From: Nitrospirota bacterium
GTDB lineage: Bacteria > Nitrospirota > Nitrospiria > Nitrospirales > Nitrospiraceae
DNA length: 37,731 bases
Direction of reading: 5' to 3'
NCBI GenBank assembly: GCA_016207025.1
Contig: JACQQM010000064.1
Coordinates: 1 to 37,731 of the forward strand
This document shows, piece after piece, positions 6,840 through 16,139 of this stretch (positions within the stretch are counted from its first letter, which is position 1; the number at the start of each line of letters is the position of its first letter). Made by a program: the position numbers and the translations under genes. The notes below the pieces were generated by a model. It made no database searches. It saw only the letters and a program-made list of their open reading frames with translations, and had not been told where the DNA came from.

Positions 6840-9608
6840 ATGCCACGCCAGCAGTTAGAGAAGACATATGATCCTGAGCAGGTCGAAGAACGGTGGTATC
6901 AATTCTGGACCACCAAAGGATATTTCCATGCCTCTGTCAACAGCCAGGCACCGCCCTATTCGATCGTGATCCCGCCCCCCAACGTGACCGGGTCGCTACA
7001 CATCGGCCACGCCCTGAACAACTCCCTGCAGGACATCCTGATCCGCTGGCGGCGCATGCAGGGGCGCAACACCCTGTGGATGCCCGGCACCGATCACGCC
7101 GGGATTGCGACCCAGATCGTGGTGGAACGCCAGTTGATAGCGGAGGGGACCACACGCGAGGCGCTCGGCCGCCAGAAATTCGTCGAGCGCGTCTGGGAAT
7201 GGAAGGCCGAGTACGGGGACATCATCGTCCAGCAACTCAAGCGGCTCGGCGCCTCCTGCGACTGGGACCGGCTCCGCTTCACGATGGATGAGGGCCTGTC
7301 CAGGGCGGTCCGGGAGGTGTTCGTCCGCCTGCACGAGGATGGACTCATCTACCGGGGCAAGCGGCTGATCAACTGGTGCCCGCGCTGCCTCACTGCCCTC
7401 TCGGACATCGAGGTGGAGCATGAGGAGATCCAGGGGAAGCTCTATCACATCCGCTATCCGCTGGCGGATGACCCGTCCATTGTCTTGCTTGTCGCCACCA
7501 CCAGACCGGAGACGATGCTGGGCGACACCGCCGTCGCCGTCCATCCCGAAGACCCGCGCTACAACCGTCTGATCGGGCGGAAAGTCTCACTGCCCTTGAC
7601 GCATCGTCAGATCCCTGTCGTCGGCGATCCGATCCTGGTGGATCGCGAATTCGGCACGGGCGCCGTCAAGATCACTCCCGCGCACGACTTCAACGACTTC
7701 GAGGCCGGCGAGCGTCATCGCCTGCCGCGCGTCGCGATCTTCAACGAGCATGCCCAGCTCTCCCCTACTGGCCTGCAAAACGCTGAAGTTGAAGAGGGAG
7801 TTCGGGGAAGGCTTGTCATGCTGTCGGTGCCTGCAGCCCGTGCCCTTGTCGTGCAGGAGCTGGAGGCGCGCGGCTTCCTCGCCGGCGTGGAACCTCACAA
7901 AATGGCGCTCGGCAAGTGCTACCGCTGCAAGACCGTGGTGGAGCCGTATCTTTCGCCTCAATGGTTTGTGAAGATCAAGCCCCTCGCGGAACCCGCCGTC
8001 AAGGCGGTGGAGGACGGCCGCATCCGCCTGATCCCGGAGAGCTGGACGAACAACTACCTGGGCTGGCTGCGGGACATCAAAGACTGGTGCATCTCCCGCC
8101 AGATCTGGTGGGGTCATCAGATTCCGGCCTGGTATTGCAGGAACTGCCATGCAGATCTGCTACACGCCACAAAGCCCGATGGGACCGTGATCATCCCGCC
8201 GGAAGCAAAGCCCATTGTGGCGCGAACGACGCCGGCCCATTGCCCGGACTGCAGCATGGGCGACTTTATCCGCGACCCGGATGTGTTGGACACCTGGTTC
8301 TCCTCCGCCCTCTGGCCTTTTTCAACGCTGGGCTGGCCCGAGCAGACGCCGGAGCTCAAGGTCTTCTATCCCACCTCCACGCTTGTCACCGGGCTGGATA
8401 TCCTGTTCTTCTGGGTGGCCCGGATGGTCATGATGGGGCTCAAGTTTACCGGCCAGGTGCCGTTCCGCGACGTCTACATCCATGCCCTCGTGCGTGATGT
8501 CGAGGGGCAGAAGATGAGCAAGTCGAAGGGGAACGTCATCGACCCGCTGAGCGTGATGGACCGGTACGGGACCGACGCGCTCCGGTTCACACTGGCTTCC
8601 ATGGCCTCCCCGGGCCGCGACATCAAGCTGGCCACCGAGCGGATCGAAGGGTACCGGAACTTCGCCAACAAAATCTGGAACGCCGCGCGGTTCATCCTGA
8701 TAAATCTGGAAGGCCCGCGAAGTGAGGCCCCTCTGCGCGAACGATCCTTGACTGACCGATGGATCACCAGCCGGCTCCACCGGTGTATCGACTCGGTCAA
8801 CCGCCACCTCGACCTGTACCGGTTCGACGAGGCAGCCAATGCGCTGTACCAGTTCATCTGGCACGAGTACTGCGACTGGTATCTCGAGCTTTCCAAGCCC
8901 GCCCTAGCCGACAAGGGGTCCGCCCAGGCAGCGCACACCCGCGCCACCCTCGTGGAGACGTTCGAGACCCTGTTGCGGCTGCTCCACCCGTTCATGCCGT
9001 TCCTGACCGAGGAGATCTGGCAGGCGCTCCCCCACACCGGCGACAGCATCATGGTCGCCCCTTATCCGACTGCGAACGAGGCCGCGTTCGACGACGCCAT
9101 CGAACGAGAGATCGGGGACGTTCAGAAGGTCATCACAGGCATGCGTGACGGCCGCAGCGTGCAGGGAATCCCGCCGTCCATGAAGCTGCAAGGGGTGATT
9201 CGAGCGGCCGAGGATGAAGCCCGGCAGCTAGTAGAGAAGCACCGTGACACCATTATCAAGCAGGCCGGTCTGAGCAATCTTACTGTCGGGGACATGGCGA
9301 TCAAGTATCCAGTTCACGCCATCATTGGGTCCCTCGTGTTGAGCCACGGTCAACTTATTGAGTTCTCCATCGCCCTGCCGGCCGGCACGATGGAGGCCGC
9401 CAAAGAGCGCAGTAAGAGCCGGAAGGAGAAACGTTTAAGCGAGCTTGCCGCGCAGATCGAGCAGGACCAGAAGAAGCTCTCCAATCCCGATTTCGTCTCC
9501 AAGGCGCCGCCAGAAGTGCTCGAAAAAACTCGGAAGCGGCTCGAAGAATCCCGGTTGGAACACGAGAAACTGTCCCAGGAACTCCAACTCCTGAGAGCCC
9601 AGCCGTGA
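6840..9608 (+). CDS. valS: Valine--tRNA ligase
   Basis: This is a class I aminoacyl-tRNA synthetase of 922 residues that charges tRNA-Val and edits threonine. It has the HIGH signature in GSLHIGHALN (HIGH at 54-57), the editing domain with TTRPETMLGD, zinc-like CxxC pairs, KMSKS at 558-562 (GQKMSKSKGN), the anticodon-binding domain after about 640, and the C-terminal lysine/glutamate-rich coiled coil (about 850-922) that ValRS uses to contact tRNA. The ATG at 6840 gives the conserved MPRQ..KxYDPxxVExRWY start. A GTG at 6780 is also in frame but adds 20 residues with no family support, and neither has a strong ribosome site. The stop overlaps the nadC GTG, so valS probably heads a valS-nadC-birA-coaX transcription unit. 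Confidence 0.97.
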   Translation: MPRQQLEKTYDPEQVEERWYQFWTTKGYFHASVNSQAPPYSIVIPPPNVTGSLHIGHALNNSLQDILIRWRRMQGRNTLWMPGTDHAGIATQIVVERQLIAEGTTREALGRQKFVERVWEWKAEYGDIIVQQLKRLGASCDWDRLRFTMDEGLSRAVREVFVRLHEDGLIYRGKRLINWCPRCLTALSDIEVEHEEIQGKLYHIRYPLADDPSIVLLVATTRPETMLGDTAVAVHPEDPRYNRLIGRKVSLPLTHRQIPVVGDPILVDREFGTGAVKITPAHDFNDFEAGERHRLPRVAIFNEHAQLSPTGLQNAEVEEGVRGRLVMLSVPAARALVVQELEARGFLAGVEPHKMALGKCYRCKTVVEPYLSPQWFVKIKPLAEPAVKAVEDGRIRLIPESWTNNYLGWLRDIKDWCISRQIWWGHQIPAWYCRNCHADLLHATKPDGTVIIPPEAKPIVARTTPAHCPDCSMGDFIRDPDVLDTWFSSALWPFSTLGWPEQTPELKVFYPTSTLVTGLDILFFWVARMVMMGLKFTGQVPFRDVYIHALVRDVEGQKMSKSKGNVIDPLSVMDRYGTDALRFTLASMASPGRDIKLATERIEGYRNFANKIWNAARFILINLEGPRSEAPLRERSLTDRWITSRLHRCIDSVNRHLDLYRFDEAANALYQFIWHEYCDWYLELSKPALADKGSAQAAHTRATLVETFETLLRLLHPFMPFLTEEIWQALPHTGDSIMVAPYPTANEAAFDDAIEREIGDVQKVITGMRDGRSVQGIPPSMKLQGVIRAAEDEARQLVEKHRDTIIKQAGLSNLTVGDMAIKYPVHAIIGSLVLSHGQLIEFSIALPAGTMEAAKERSKSRKEKRLSELAAQIEQDQKKLSNPDFVSKAPPEVLEKTRKRLEESRLEHEKLSQELQLLRAQP

Positions 9609-10510
9609 GCCTACCCCCGCCTTTCTCTCTGATCCGCGAGCTCGTCGTCCGAGCGCTGGCCGAAGATCTTGCCGAGGGCGACGTTACCACTGATGCACTC
9701 TTTCCTGCAGCTGTTCCGGCCAGAGGGACGATCGTGGCCGAGGAGCCAGAGGGACTCGTCGTGGCCGGCCTTGCCGTTGCCGTGGAAGTTTTCGCGCAGG
9801 TCGATCCGGCCCTGAAATGCACGCTCTCACTGAAGGACGGTGATCGAGCCGCCAACGGCATTGTGATTCTCACCGTCAGAGGAGACGGCCGTTCGATGTT
9901 GAGGGCCGAACGGGCGGCGTTGAATTTTCTTCAACGGCTCTCTGGAATCGCAACGCTGACAGCAAAATTCTGCAACGCCGTGAAGGGCTATCACGTGAAA
10001 ATCGTGGACACCAGGAAGACGACGCCCGGGATGCGAGCGCTGGAAAAGTGGGCCGTGACGCTCGGTGGAGGGACTAACCATCGGCAGAGTCTTGGGGATG
10101 GCGTCCTGATCAAGGATAATCACCTGGCTCTGTCCGCAGGAACCGGTTCGGCCGCAACGAGTCACCATGTGGCACAGGCTTGCCGGTTAGCCAGAGAACG
10201 GGCTCCTCATCGCCTCAAGATCGAGGTTGAATCCAGCACCCTGGAAGACGTGCGCGCCGCGATCGAGGGAAAGGCGGACATGATTCTGCTGGACAACATG
10301 GACGTGCCAACGATCCGACGGGCCGTCGATCTGGTCAAGGGGCGAGCATTGATCGAAGTCTCCGGGGGGGTCACGTTAGCCAATGTCCGAGAGATCGCCG
10401 CCGCAGGGCCAGACCTCATTTCCATCGGAGCGCTGACCCACTCGGCTCCAGCCGCCAACCTGAGCATGGATATCGTCCCGGTTCGCCGGAGACGATCACA
10501 CACGAGGTAA
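9605..10510 (+). CDS. nadC: Nicotinate-nucleotide pyrophosphorylase (quinolinate phosphoribosyltransferase)
   Basis: The 301-residue enzyme converts quinolinate and PRPP to nicotinate mononucleotide, the last step of the aspartate branch of de novo NAD synthesis. Family motifs are present: EDLAEGDVTTDALFP near residue 20, RAERAALNFLQRLSGIAT, DTRKTTPGMRALEKWAV, and VLIKDNH with the active-site lysine, followed by the EVESSTLEDVRAA and ILLDNM segments. The start is a GTG that overlaps the valS stop by 4 bases (GTGA), indicating translational coupling. Length and motif order are normal. nadA and nadB are not in this window. Confidence 0.96.
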   Translation: MSLPPPFSLIRELVVRALAEDLAEGDVTTDALFPAAVPARGTIVAEEPEGLVVAGLAVAVEVFAQVDPALKCTLSLKDGDRAANGIVILTVRGDGRSMLRAERAALNFLQRLSGIATLTAKFCNAVKGYHVKIVDTRKTTPGMRALEKWAVTLGGGTNHRQSLGDGVLIKDNHLALSAGTGSAATSHHVAQACRLARERAPHRLKIEVESSTLEDVRAAIEGKADMILLDNMDVPTIRRAVDLVKGRALIEVSGGVTLANVREIAAAGPDLISIGALTHSAPAANLSMDIVPVRRRRSHTR

Positions 10511-10514
10511 TCCC

Positions 10515-11348
10515 GTGTCGCCGCCCACCGATTTTCAGGCTCTGACTCCAGAGTCCGTCCGCGCCGTCCTGCGCACTCGAAAGCTCGGTCAGACACTCCA
10601 TATCTTGGAAGAGACCCCGTCGACCAATACTGCCGCGCTCGCTCTGGCTCAGAAGGGAGCGGAAGACGGCACGGTGGTGGTGGCAGAGAGGCAGACCGCC
10701 GGGCGTGGGCGGCTCGGACGGCGATGGTTTTCGCCTCCCGGAGAAAATCTCTACTGTTCGGTGATTCTGAGACCGACACCGGCTCCCGATCGAATAGCAG
10801 AGTGGCTCTCATGGGCACCGCTCCTCTCGGCGGTCGCAACTGCTCGCGCCGTCCAGGCCGTGTCCGGCCTGCATCCTTTACTCAAATGGCCCAATGACAT
10901 CCTGGTCGGCCACCGCAAGCTGGGCGGGGTACTCTGCGAGAGTAACGGCTCTCACGCGCACGGCACGTTTGTGGTGGTCGGCATCGGTCTCAACGTGAAC
11001 ACCAAACGGGAAAATTTTCCGGATGATCTGCGAGAGATCGCCACCTCGCTTGCGGCAGAGGCCGGCCATTCCTTTGACCGAGCCGCGTTGCTGGCTGCTC
11101 TTCTGGCCGAACTGGAAGCGACGGCCGAATCTCTCCTCATGGGAAAGCCCACGACGTTTGTCCACGTGTACACCGCACTGTGCTCGACAGTGGGCCGCCG
11201 GGTCCGGGTCAATCTGGCCGGGGGCGAGAGCGTGGAGGGATGGGCAGACTCTATTGGGATGGATGGCTCACTTCGAATAAAAAAGGACGGAGCGAACACT
11301 GAGACGATGCTTGAAGTTCGAGCCGGGGACGTGATCCACCTGCGCTAA
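10515..11348 (+). CDS. birA: Biotin--[acetyl-CoA-carboxylase] ligase, without repressor domain
   Basis: The 277-residue protein attaches biotin to carboxylase carrier proteins through biotinyl-AMP. It shows ETPSTNT near residue 35, the nucleotide-binding loop QTAGRGRLGRRW, the LKWPNDI motif, the GGVLCES strand, GIGLNVN and a small SH3-like C-terminal domain. The N-terminal winged-helix DNA-binding domain of E. coli-type BirA is absent, so this is a group I ligase with no expected repressor role. The likely start is the GTG at 10515, four bases past the nadC stop. It sits in an NAD/biotin/CoA gene row with nadC and coaX. Confidence 0.95.
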   Translation: MSPPTDFQALTPESVRAVLRTRKLGQTLHILEETPSTNTAALALAQKGAEDGTVVVAERQTAGRGRLGRRWFSPPGENLYCSVILRPTPAPDRIAEWLSWAPLLSAVATARAVQAVSGLHPLLKWPNDILVGHRKLGGVLCESNGSHAHGTFVVVGIGLNVNTKRENFPDDLREIATSLAAEAGHSFDRAALLAALLAELEATAESLLMGKPTTFVHVYTALCSTVGRRVRVNLAGGESVEGWADSIGMDGSLRIKKDGANTETMLEVRAGDVIHLR

Positions 11349-11394
11349 GAAACGCGAACCGTCAAACACACGACCAATAATCGGAATCAGCCCC

Positions 11395-12168
11395 ATGCTT
11401 CTCGCCATCGACATTGGAAACTCCAATGTGGTCTGGGGAATTTTCGAGAACCAGACCTTGAAACACCACTGGCGCCTGGGCACCGATCTATCCAAGACCT
11501 CCGACGAGTTCGGGAATCTCTTTCTGAATCTGCTCCGCGCTTCAGGGAACGAACCGGGTCAGATCACGGGTGTCATCCTCTCCAGTGTGGTCCCTCTCCT
11601 GACCCCCACCATCGAGCAAATGTCTGAAAAATACTTTCACCGTCTGCCGATGGTGGTCTCGCCCGACCTCGATACCGGCCTCAAGCTCTCTTACACCAAT
11701 CCCCGCGAGCTCGGAAGCGACCGGTTAGCGAACGCCGCCGTGGCCTATGCGCGGTACAAGAAGCCGCTCATCATCATAGACTTCGGAACGGCCACCACAT
11801 TCTGCGCAGTGACCCAGGCCGGCGAGTACCTTGGGGGCGTTATTGCGCCAGGGCTCGGCATTGCCGCCGATGCCCTCTTTGCCCGAACGGCCAAATTGCC
11901 CAAAGTCGACCTGGTTCGCCCCAAGACGGTCATCGGTAGGGACACAGCCAGCAGCATCCAGTCAGGACTCATCTTCGGCTATGCCGGACTGGTGGATGAA
12001 ATCGTCACCCGCATGCAGGGTGAGCTTGGACTAAAGGCGGTGGTGATCGCCACCGGAGGCCTCGTGTCGGTGATCGCGCCTGAATCCCGTACGATCCAGG
12101 AGGTAAATCCCTTCCTGACACTGGAGGGATTGGAATTTCTCTACCGGCGGACGCGAGGCACAGGTTAG
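11395..12168 (+). CDS. coaX: Type III pantothenate kinase
   Basis: The 257-residue protein phosphorylates pantothenate with ATP in the first step of coenzyme A synthesis. The type III signatures are clear: DIGNSNVVWG at the N-terminus (phosphate 1 motif), ELGSDRLANAAVAYA in the middle, IDFGTATTF (phosphate 2) and GGVIAPGLGI. This enzyme class needs a monovalent cation and is not feedback-inhibited by CoA. birA and coaX are adjacent in many bacteria and are sometimes fused. Only 46 bases separate the genes here. The ATG start at 11395 gives the family N-terminus directly. Confidence 0.96.
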   Translation: MLLAIDIGNSNVVWGIFENQTLKHHWRLGTDLSKTSDEFGNLFLNLLRASGNEPGQITGVILSSVVPLLTPTIEQMSEKYFHRLPMVVSPDLDTGLKLSYTNPRELGSDRLANAAVAYARYKKPLIIIDFGTATTFCAVTQAGEYLGGVIAPGLGIAADALFARTAKLPKVDLVRPKTVIGRDTASSIQSGLIFGYAGLVDEIVTRMQGELGLKAVVIATGGLVSVIAPESRTIQEVNPFLTLEGLEFLYRRTRGTG

Positions 12169-12254
12169 GAATCTCTGCAAGGCTTCGCTTGCCCCCGATT
12201 CCGATTCCCTGTCATTGCCAACTACGCAGCTTGAAACAAAAGTGCTCCAACCGG

Positions 12255-12283
12255 TTGACTTTAGAACTCCCGGTGGCTATCAC
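12255..12283 (+). promoter_or_regulatory. Candidate promoter for grpE-dnaK
   Basis: TTGACT (12255-12260), 17 bases and TATCAC (12278-12283) resemble a sigma70 promoter just ahead of the grpE GTG. A CTTGAAA at 12230-12236 could be part of a heat-shock (sigma32) -35 element, but no matching -10 is clear. No CIRCE inverted repeat is seen. Confidence 0.4.
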
Positions 12284-12304
12284 AGGCCCGTATAGGTTTG
12301 AATT

Positions 12305-12934
12305 GTGAACAAAAAAGACGAAAAGCTTAATACAATCAGTGAGTTGGACTCTGAATCAAAGGAAGGGCAAGGCTCCCAAGAGACAAAGCCTGAGTCCTTA
12401 GATGAGGTCAAGCGGGCCTTGGCCGCCAAGACGGACGAAGCCCAGACGCTTCAAGACAAATACCTTCGGTTGGCCGCCGAGTTCGAAAACTATAAGAAGC
12501 TGGCGCAGCGTGATCAACGCGAGTACTCCCGTTTCGCGAATGAGAGCATCCTCAAGGAACTATTGCCGATTGTGGACAATCTGGAACGAGCGCTCCGGTG
12601 TTCAAAGGACGACCAGGGTCGTGACGGGTTCATCCAAGGCGTCGAACTCACTCTCAAGCAATTCTTGGAAGCCCTGGCGAAGTTTGGCGTGCGGCAAATC
12701 GCCAGCGTCGGAGAAACCTTTGATCCCGGCCGGCACCAGGCAGTGGCACGAGTGGAATCAACGACCGCTCCGGATAACACCGTGGCCGAAGAGCATCAAA
12801 AAGGATACCTGCTGCATGAGCGGATTTTACGACCGGCGATGGTCACGGTTACCGGCACCCCGGCAGCGGTGACCCCTGATGCGGCTGAGTCCTCCCAGGG
12901 ATCCGATGAGGCACCGATTGACGCAGCGAATTAA
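12305..12934 (+). CDS. grpE: GrpE nucleotide exchange factor
   Basis: The 209-residue cofactor releases ADP from DnaK. It has an acidic, low-complexity N-terminus (about 1-40) and a long coiled-coil helix (about 40-90, with YLRLAAEFENYKKLAQRDQ). A beta-domain follows, with GVRQIASVGETFDPGRHQAV and the usual GYLLHERILRPAMVTV ending. The start is a GTG at 12305. The stop lies 18 bases before dnaK, so grpE and dnaK are cotranscribed. No hrcA repressor gene is present upstream, which suggests the operon is controlled in another way. Confidence 0.96.
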   Translation: MNKKDEKLNTISELDSESKEGQGSQETKPESLDEVKRALAAKTDEAQTLQDKYLRLAAEFENYKKLAQRDQREYSRFANESILKELLPIVDNLERALRCSKDDQGRDGFIQGVELTLKQFLEALAKFGVRQIASVGETFDPGRHQAVARVESTTAPDNTVAEEHQKGYLLHERILRPAMVTVTGTPAAVTPDAAESSQGSDEAPIDAAN

Positions 12935-12952
12935 TGAGGAAGGAGACAACAC

Positions 12953-14890
12953 ATGGGAAAGGTCATAGGGATTGATCTGGGCACGACGAACTCGTGCGTC
13001 TCCATCATGAGCGGAGGGGACCCCGTCGTCATCGCCAACGCCGAAGGAAGCCGGACGACCCCCTCGGTCGTTGCGATCACGGACAAGGGTGAACGGCTGG
13101 TCGGCCAGATCGCCAAGCGCCAAGCGATCACGAACCCTGAAAACACCATCTATTCAATCAAACGACTCATTGGCCGGAAGTATCCCAGCCGCCAAGTCCA
13201 GGAAGCAATCAAGCGCCTCCCCTACAAGATCGTCGAGGCCAATAACGGCGACGCACATGTCGAGATTCGCGGCAAACGTTACAGCCCGGCTGAGATTTCG
13301 GCGATGATCCTCCAGAAGATGAAGCAGACCGCGGAGGACTATCTTGGCGAAAAGGTCACCGAAGCCGTCATCACCGTGCCGGCCTACTTCGATGACAGCC
13401 AGCGGCAGGCCACCAAGGATGCAGGGCAAATTTCTGGCCTGAACGTGCTGCGTATCATCAACGAGCCCACTGCGGCGTCATTGGCTTACGGGCTGGATAA
13501 AAAGAAAGATGAACGAATTGCGGTCTATGACCTCGGTGGCGGCACCTTTGACATTTCGATTCTTGAGATCGGCGAGGGCGTGTTTGAGGTGAAATCTACT
13601 AACGGCGACACGTTTCTCGGGGGAGACGACTTTGACCTCCGCATCATGGACTGGCTGGTGGACGAGTTTAAAAAGGACCAGGGCATTGACCTCCGCAAGG
13701 ACAGGATGGCCCTGCAGCGCCTCAAGGAAGCGGCCGAACGGGCCAAGATCGAGTTGTCTTCTTCCCAGGAGAGCGAGATCAACCTCCCCTTCATCACCGC
13801 GGACGCGAACGGGCCGAAACACCTGGTCATGAAATTGACCCGCGCGAAGCTGGAGCAACTGGTGGATGATCTCATCCAGCGGACCATCGAGCCGTGCCGA
13901 AAAGCGCTGGCCGACGCCAGCGTCACGGCGCGCGATATCAACGAAGTCGTGCTGGTCGGCGGCATGACCAGGATGCCGAAAGTGATCCAGGTGGTTCGCG
14001 AGTTTTTCGGCAAAGAGCCGCACAAAGGCGTCAACCCGGACGAGGTGGTGGCGGTCGGGGCCGGCATTCAGGGCGGCGTGCTGAAGGGCGAGGTTAAGGA
14101 CGTATTGCTCCTGGACGTCACCCCGCTCACACTCGGCATCGAGACGTTAGGGGGGATTTTCACGCACCTCATCGAGCGCAATACCACCATCCCCACCAAA
14201 AAGAGCCAGATCTTTTCCACCGCGGCCGACAACCAAAGCGCGGTCACCATCCGGGTCTTCCAGGGTGAGCGCGAGATGGCCAATGACAACAAATTGCTTG
14301 GCCAGTTTGACCTCGTTGGCATTCCGCCCGCCCCCCGTGGCGTGCCGCAGATCGAAGTGGCGTTCGACATCGACGCCAACGGGATTGTTCACGTGTCGGC
14401 GAAGGACCTGGGCACGCAGAAAGAACAGTCCATCAAGATCACCGCTTCCAGCGGGCTCAGCAAGGAAGAAATTGAGCGGATGGTGAAGGAGGCACAGGCC
14501 CACACGGAGGAAGACAAGCAGCGACGGAAACTGGCCGAAGCCCGCAACCAGGCCGACAACCTGATCTACGGCACTGAAAAGAACCTGACCGAACACGGCG
14601 ATAAAATCAGTGAGGACGACAAGAACAAGATCAAGGACGCCATCGCGGCTGTCCGGAAGGCCATGGAGGGCAACGATCCGGCCACGATCGAGTCAGCCGT
14701 GCAAACTCTCACCACCGCCTCGCACAAGCTGGCGGAGGAGATGTACAAGAAAGCCTCGGCCTCAGCGGCAACGGACCACGGCGCCTCCGGTGCCGGTGCG
14801 GGAGGCCACGGGAACGGCGGAGGGTCTGCAAAAGGCGAAGACAAAGTGGTCGATGCCGAGTTCGAGGAAGTGGATAAGGACAAAAAGTAA
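12953..14890 (+). CDS. dnaK: Molecular chaperone DnaK (Hsp70)
   Basis: The 645-residue Hsp70 binds exposed hydrophobic peptide segments under ATP control. It begins with the nucleotide-binding-domain motif [14 protein letters not shown], followed by [30 protein letters not shown], the phosphate-2 loop [12 protein letters not shown], and [12 protein letters not shown]. The linker [13 protein letters not shown] leads into the substrate-binding domain and helical lid. The C-terminus is a Gly/Ala-rich stretch ending in [14 protein letters not shown], as in most Gram-negative DnaKs. An AAGGAG ribosome site precedes the ATG. The gene is flanked by grpE upstream and a terminator then dnaJ downstream. 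Confidence 0.98.
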   Translation: MGKVIGIDLGTTNSCVSIMSGGDPVVIANAEGSRTTPSVVAITDKGERLVGQIAKRQAITNPENTIYSIKRLIGRKYPSRQVQEAIKRLPYKIVEANNGDAHVEIRGKRYSPAEISAMILQKMKQTAEDYLGEKVTEAVITVPAYFDDSQRQATKDAGQISGLNVLRIINEPTAASLAYGLDKKKDERIAVYDLGGGTFDISILEIGEGVFEVKSTNGDTFLGGDDFDLRIMDWLVDEFKKDQGIDLRKDRMALQRLKEAAERAKIELSSSQESEINLPFITADANGPKHLVMKLTRAKLEQLVDDLIQRTIEPCRKALADASVTARDINEVVLVGGMTRMPKVIQVVREFFGKEPHKGVNPDEVVAVGAGIQGGVLKGEVKDVLLLDVTPLTLGIETLGGIFTHLIERNTTIPTKKSQIFSTAADNQSAVTIRVFQGEREMANDNKLLGQFDLVGIPPAPRGVPQIEVAFDIDANGIVHVSAKDLGTQKEQSIKITASSGLSKEEIERMVKEAQAHTEEDKQRRKLAEARNQADNLIYGTEKNLTEHGDKISEDDKNKIKDAIAAVRKAMEGNDPATIESAVQTLTTASHKLAEEMYKKASASAATDHGASGAGAGGHGNGGGSAKGEDKVVDAEFEEVDKDKK

Positions 14891-14912
14891 GTTCCAACAC
14901 CATGCCGAAGCG

Positions 14913-14942
14913 CCGGGTCATGCTTCAGCATGACCCGGTTTT
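14913..14942 (+). terminator. Intrinsic terminator between dnaK and dnaJ
   Basis: CCGGGTCATGC, ttca, GCATGACCCGG forms an 11-bp perfect GC-rich stem immediately followed by TTTT. It starts about 20 bases after the dnaK stop and ends about 20 bases before the dnaJ start. It should reduce readthrough into dnaJ and set a DnaK-to-DnaJ ratio, or oblige dnaJ to use its own promoter. Confidence 0.85.
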
Positions 14943-14960
14943 GATTTCAACCGCCCCTTC

Positions 14961-16091
14961 ATGGCCCACGTGGCAAAACGCGATTACTACGAAACACTCG
15001 GAGTTGACCGGAACGCCTCGGACGACGAGATCAAGAAAGCCTTCCGCAAGCTTGCCCGCCAGCACCATCCCGATTTACAGGTCGGTGACCAGCAGAAAAA
15101 GTCTGCCGAAGAGAAATTTAAAGAGATTAATGAAGCCTACGAGGTCTTGAGTGACCAGGAAAAGCGCCGGCGGTACGACATGCTCGGGCATGCCGGTGCA
15201 CAGCCTGGCGGGAGCGGGTTTGAGGGATTCGATTTCGGCCGCGGGGGGTTCGGCGATGTCTTCAATGACATCTTCGAAGATTTTTTCGGAGGTGGTGGGC
15301 GTGGCCGGGAGCGGGCTGAACGTGGATCCGATCTGCAGTACAACCTGGAGCTATCTTTCGAAGAGGCGGTGTACGGCAAGGAGGCCAAGCTCAAGATCCC
15401 TCGGTGGGAACTCTGCCAGGACTGTAAGGGAATGGGCGCGCGTTCGGCCGCCGCGCTGAAAATCTGCCCCAGTTGCAAAGGAGCCGGGCAGCTTCGTTTC
15501 CAGCAAGGCTTCTTCAGTGTCAGCCGACCTTGCAACCAGTGTGAAGGAACCGGCCAGATCATCACAGAGCCCTGTGGCACCTGCCGTGGCCGCAAGAGGG
15601 TCTATCGCGAACGGTTGCTGTCCGTGAACATTCCGGCCGGCATCGAATCGGGCATGCGGCTGCGCCTGGCCAACGAGGGCGAGCACGGGCTCAACGGCGG
15701 CCCGCCGGGCGACCTGTACGTGGCCATCAGCGTCAAGCCCCATCCCGTGTTTACCCGGAAGGGGAATGACATCGTCTGCGATGTACCCATCAGCTTCGTG
15801 ACGGCCGCGCTCGGCGGCAAGGTCGAGGTGCCGACCCTCAAAGGCGCGACGGTGATCAAGGTCCCTCCGGGAACCCAGCACGATAAGGCCCTCCGCTTGC
15901 GGGGACTGGGAATCCCCAGTTTAAAGGGGCACCAGACCGGGGACCAGATCCTGAAAGTCAAAGTTCAAATTCCCGCCAAGCTGACTGCTAAGCAGAAAGA
16001 GCTCCTGACCGAATTCGCGAAAGAAAGCGGGATGACCATGGATACGGATGGGGACGGCTTCTTCGACAAAATGAAGACCTTCTTCGAGTGA
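14961..16091 (+). CDS. dnaJ: Chaperone protein DnaJ (Hsp40)
   Basis: This 376-residue type I J-protein stimulates DnaK ATPase and delivers substrates. The J domain occupies about residues 5-75 with HHPD, then a Gly/Phe-rich linker (about 80-115). Four zinc-finger repeats follow (CQDCKGMG, CPSCKGAG, CNQCEGTG, CGTCRGRK), and then the two beta-rich substrate-binding domains. The fourth repeat ends in RK rather than xG, a common variation. The ATG at 14961 is used; a GTG three codons later would give VAKRDYYE and is also possible because neither has an obvious ribosome site. It is separated from dnaK by an intrinsic terminator and followed by rsmE. Confidence 0.97.
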   Translation: MAHVAKRDYYETLGVDRNASDDEIKKAFRKLARQHHPDLQVGDQQKKSAEEKFKEINEAYEVLSDQEKRRRYDMLGHAGAQPGGSGFEGFDFGRGGFGDVFNDIFEDFFGGGGRGRERAERGSDLQYNLELSFEEAVYGKEAKLKIPRWELCQDCKGMGARSAAALKICPSCKGAGQLRFQQGFFSVSRPCNQCEGTGQIITEPCGTCRGRKRVYRERLLSVNIPAGIESGMRLRLANEGEHGLNGGPPGDLYVAISVKPHPVFTRKGNDIVCDVPISFVTAALGGKVEVPTLKGATVIKVPPGTQHDKALRLRGLGIPSLKGHQTGDQILKVKVQIPAKLTAKQKELLTEFAKESGMTMDTDGDGFFDKMKTFFE

Positions 16092-16139
16092 CCCGGACTT
16101 ATCTCCCATCCGTTTCCCCTCCCTTCTGAGTCCCAGCAC

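Noticed and set aside
12169-12304. CIRCE element or HrcA-type control upstream of grpE
   Set aside because: No TTAGCACTC-N9-GAGTGCTAA-like inverted repeat is present.
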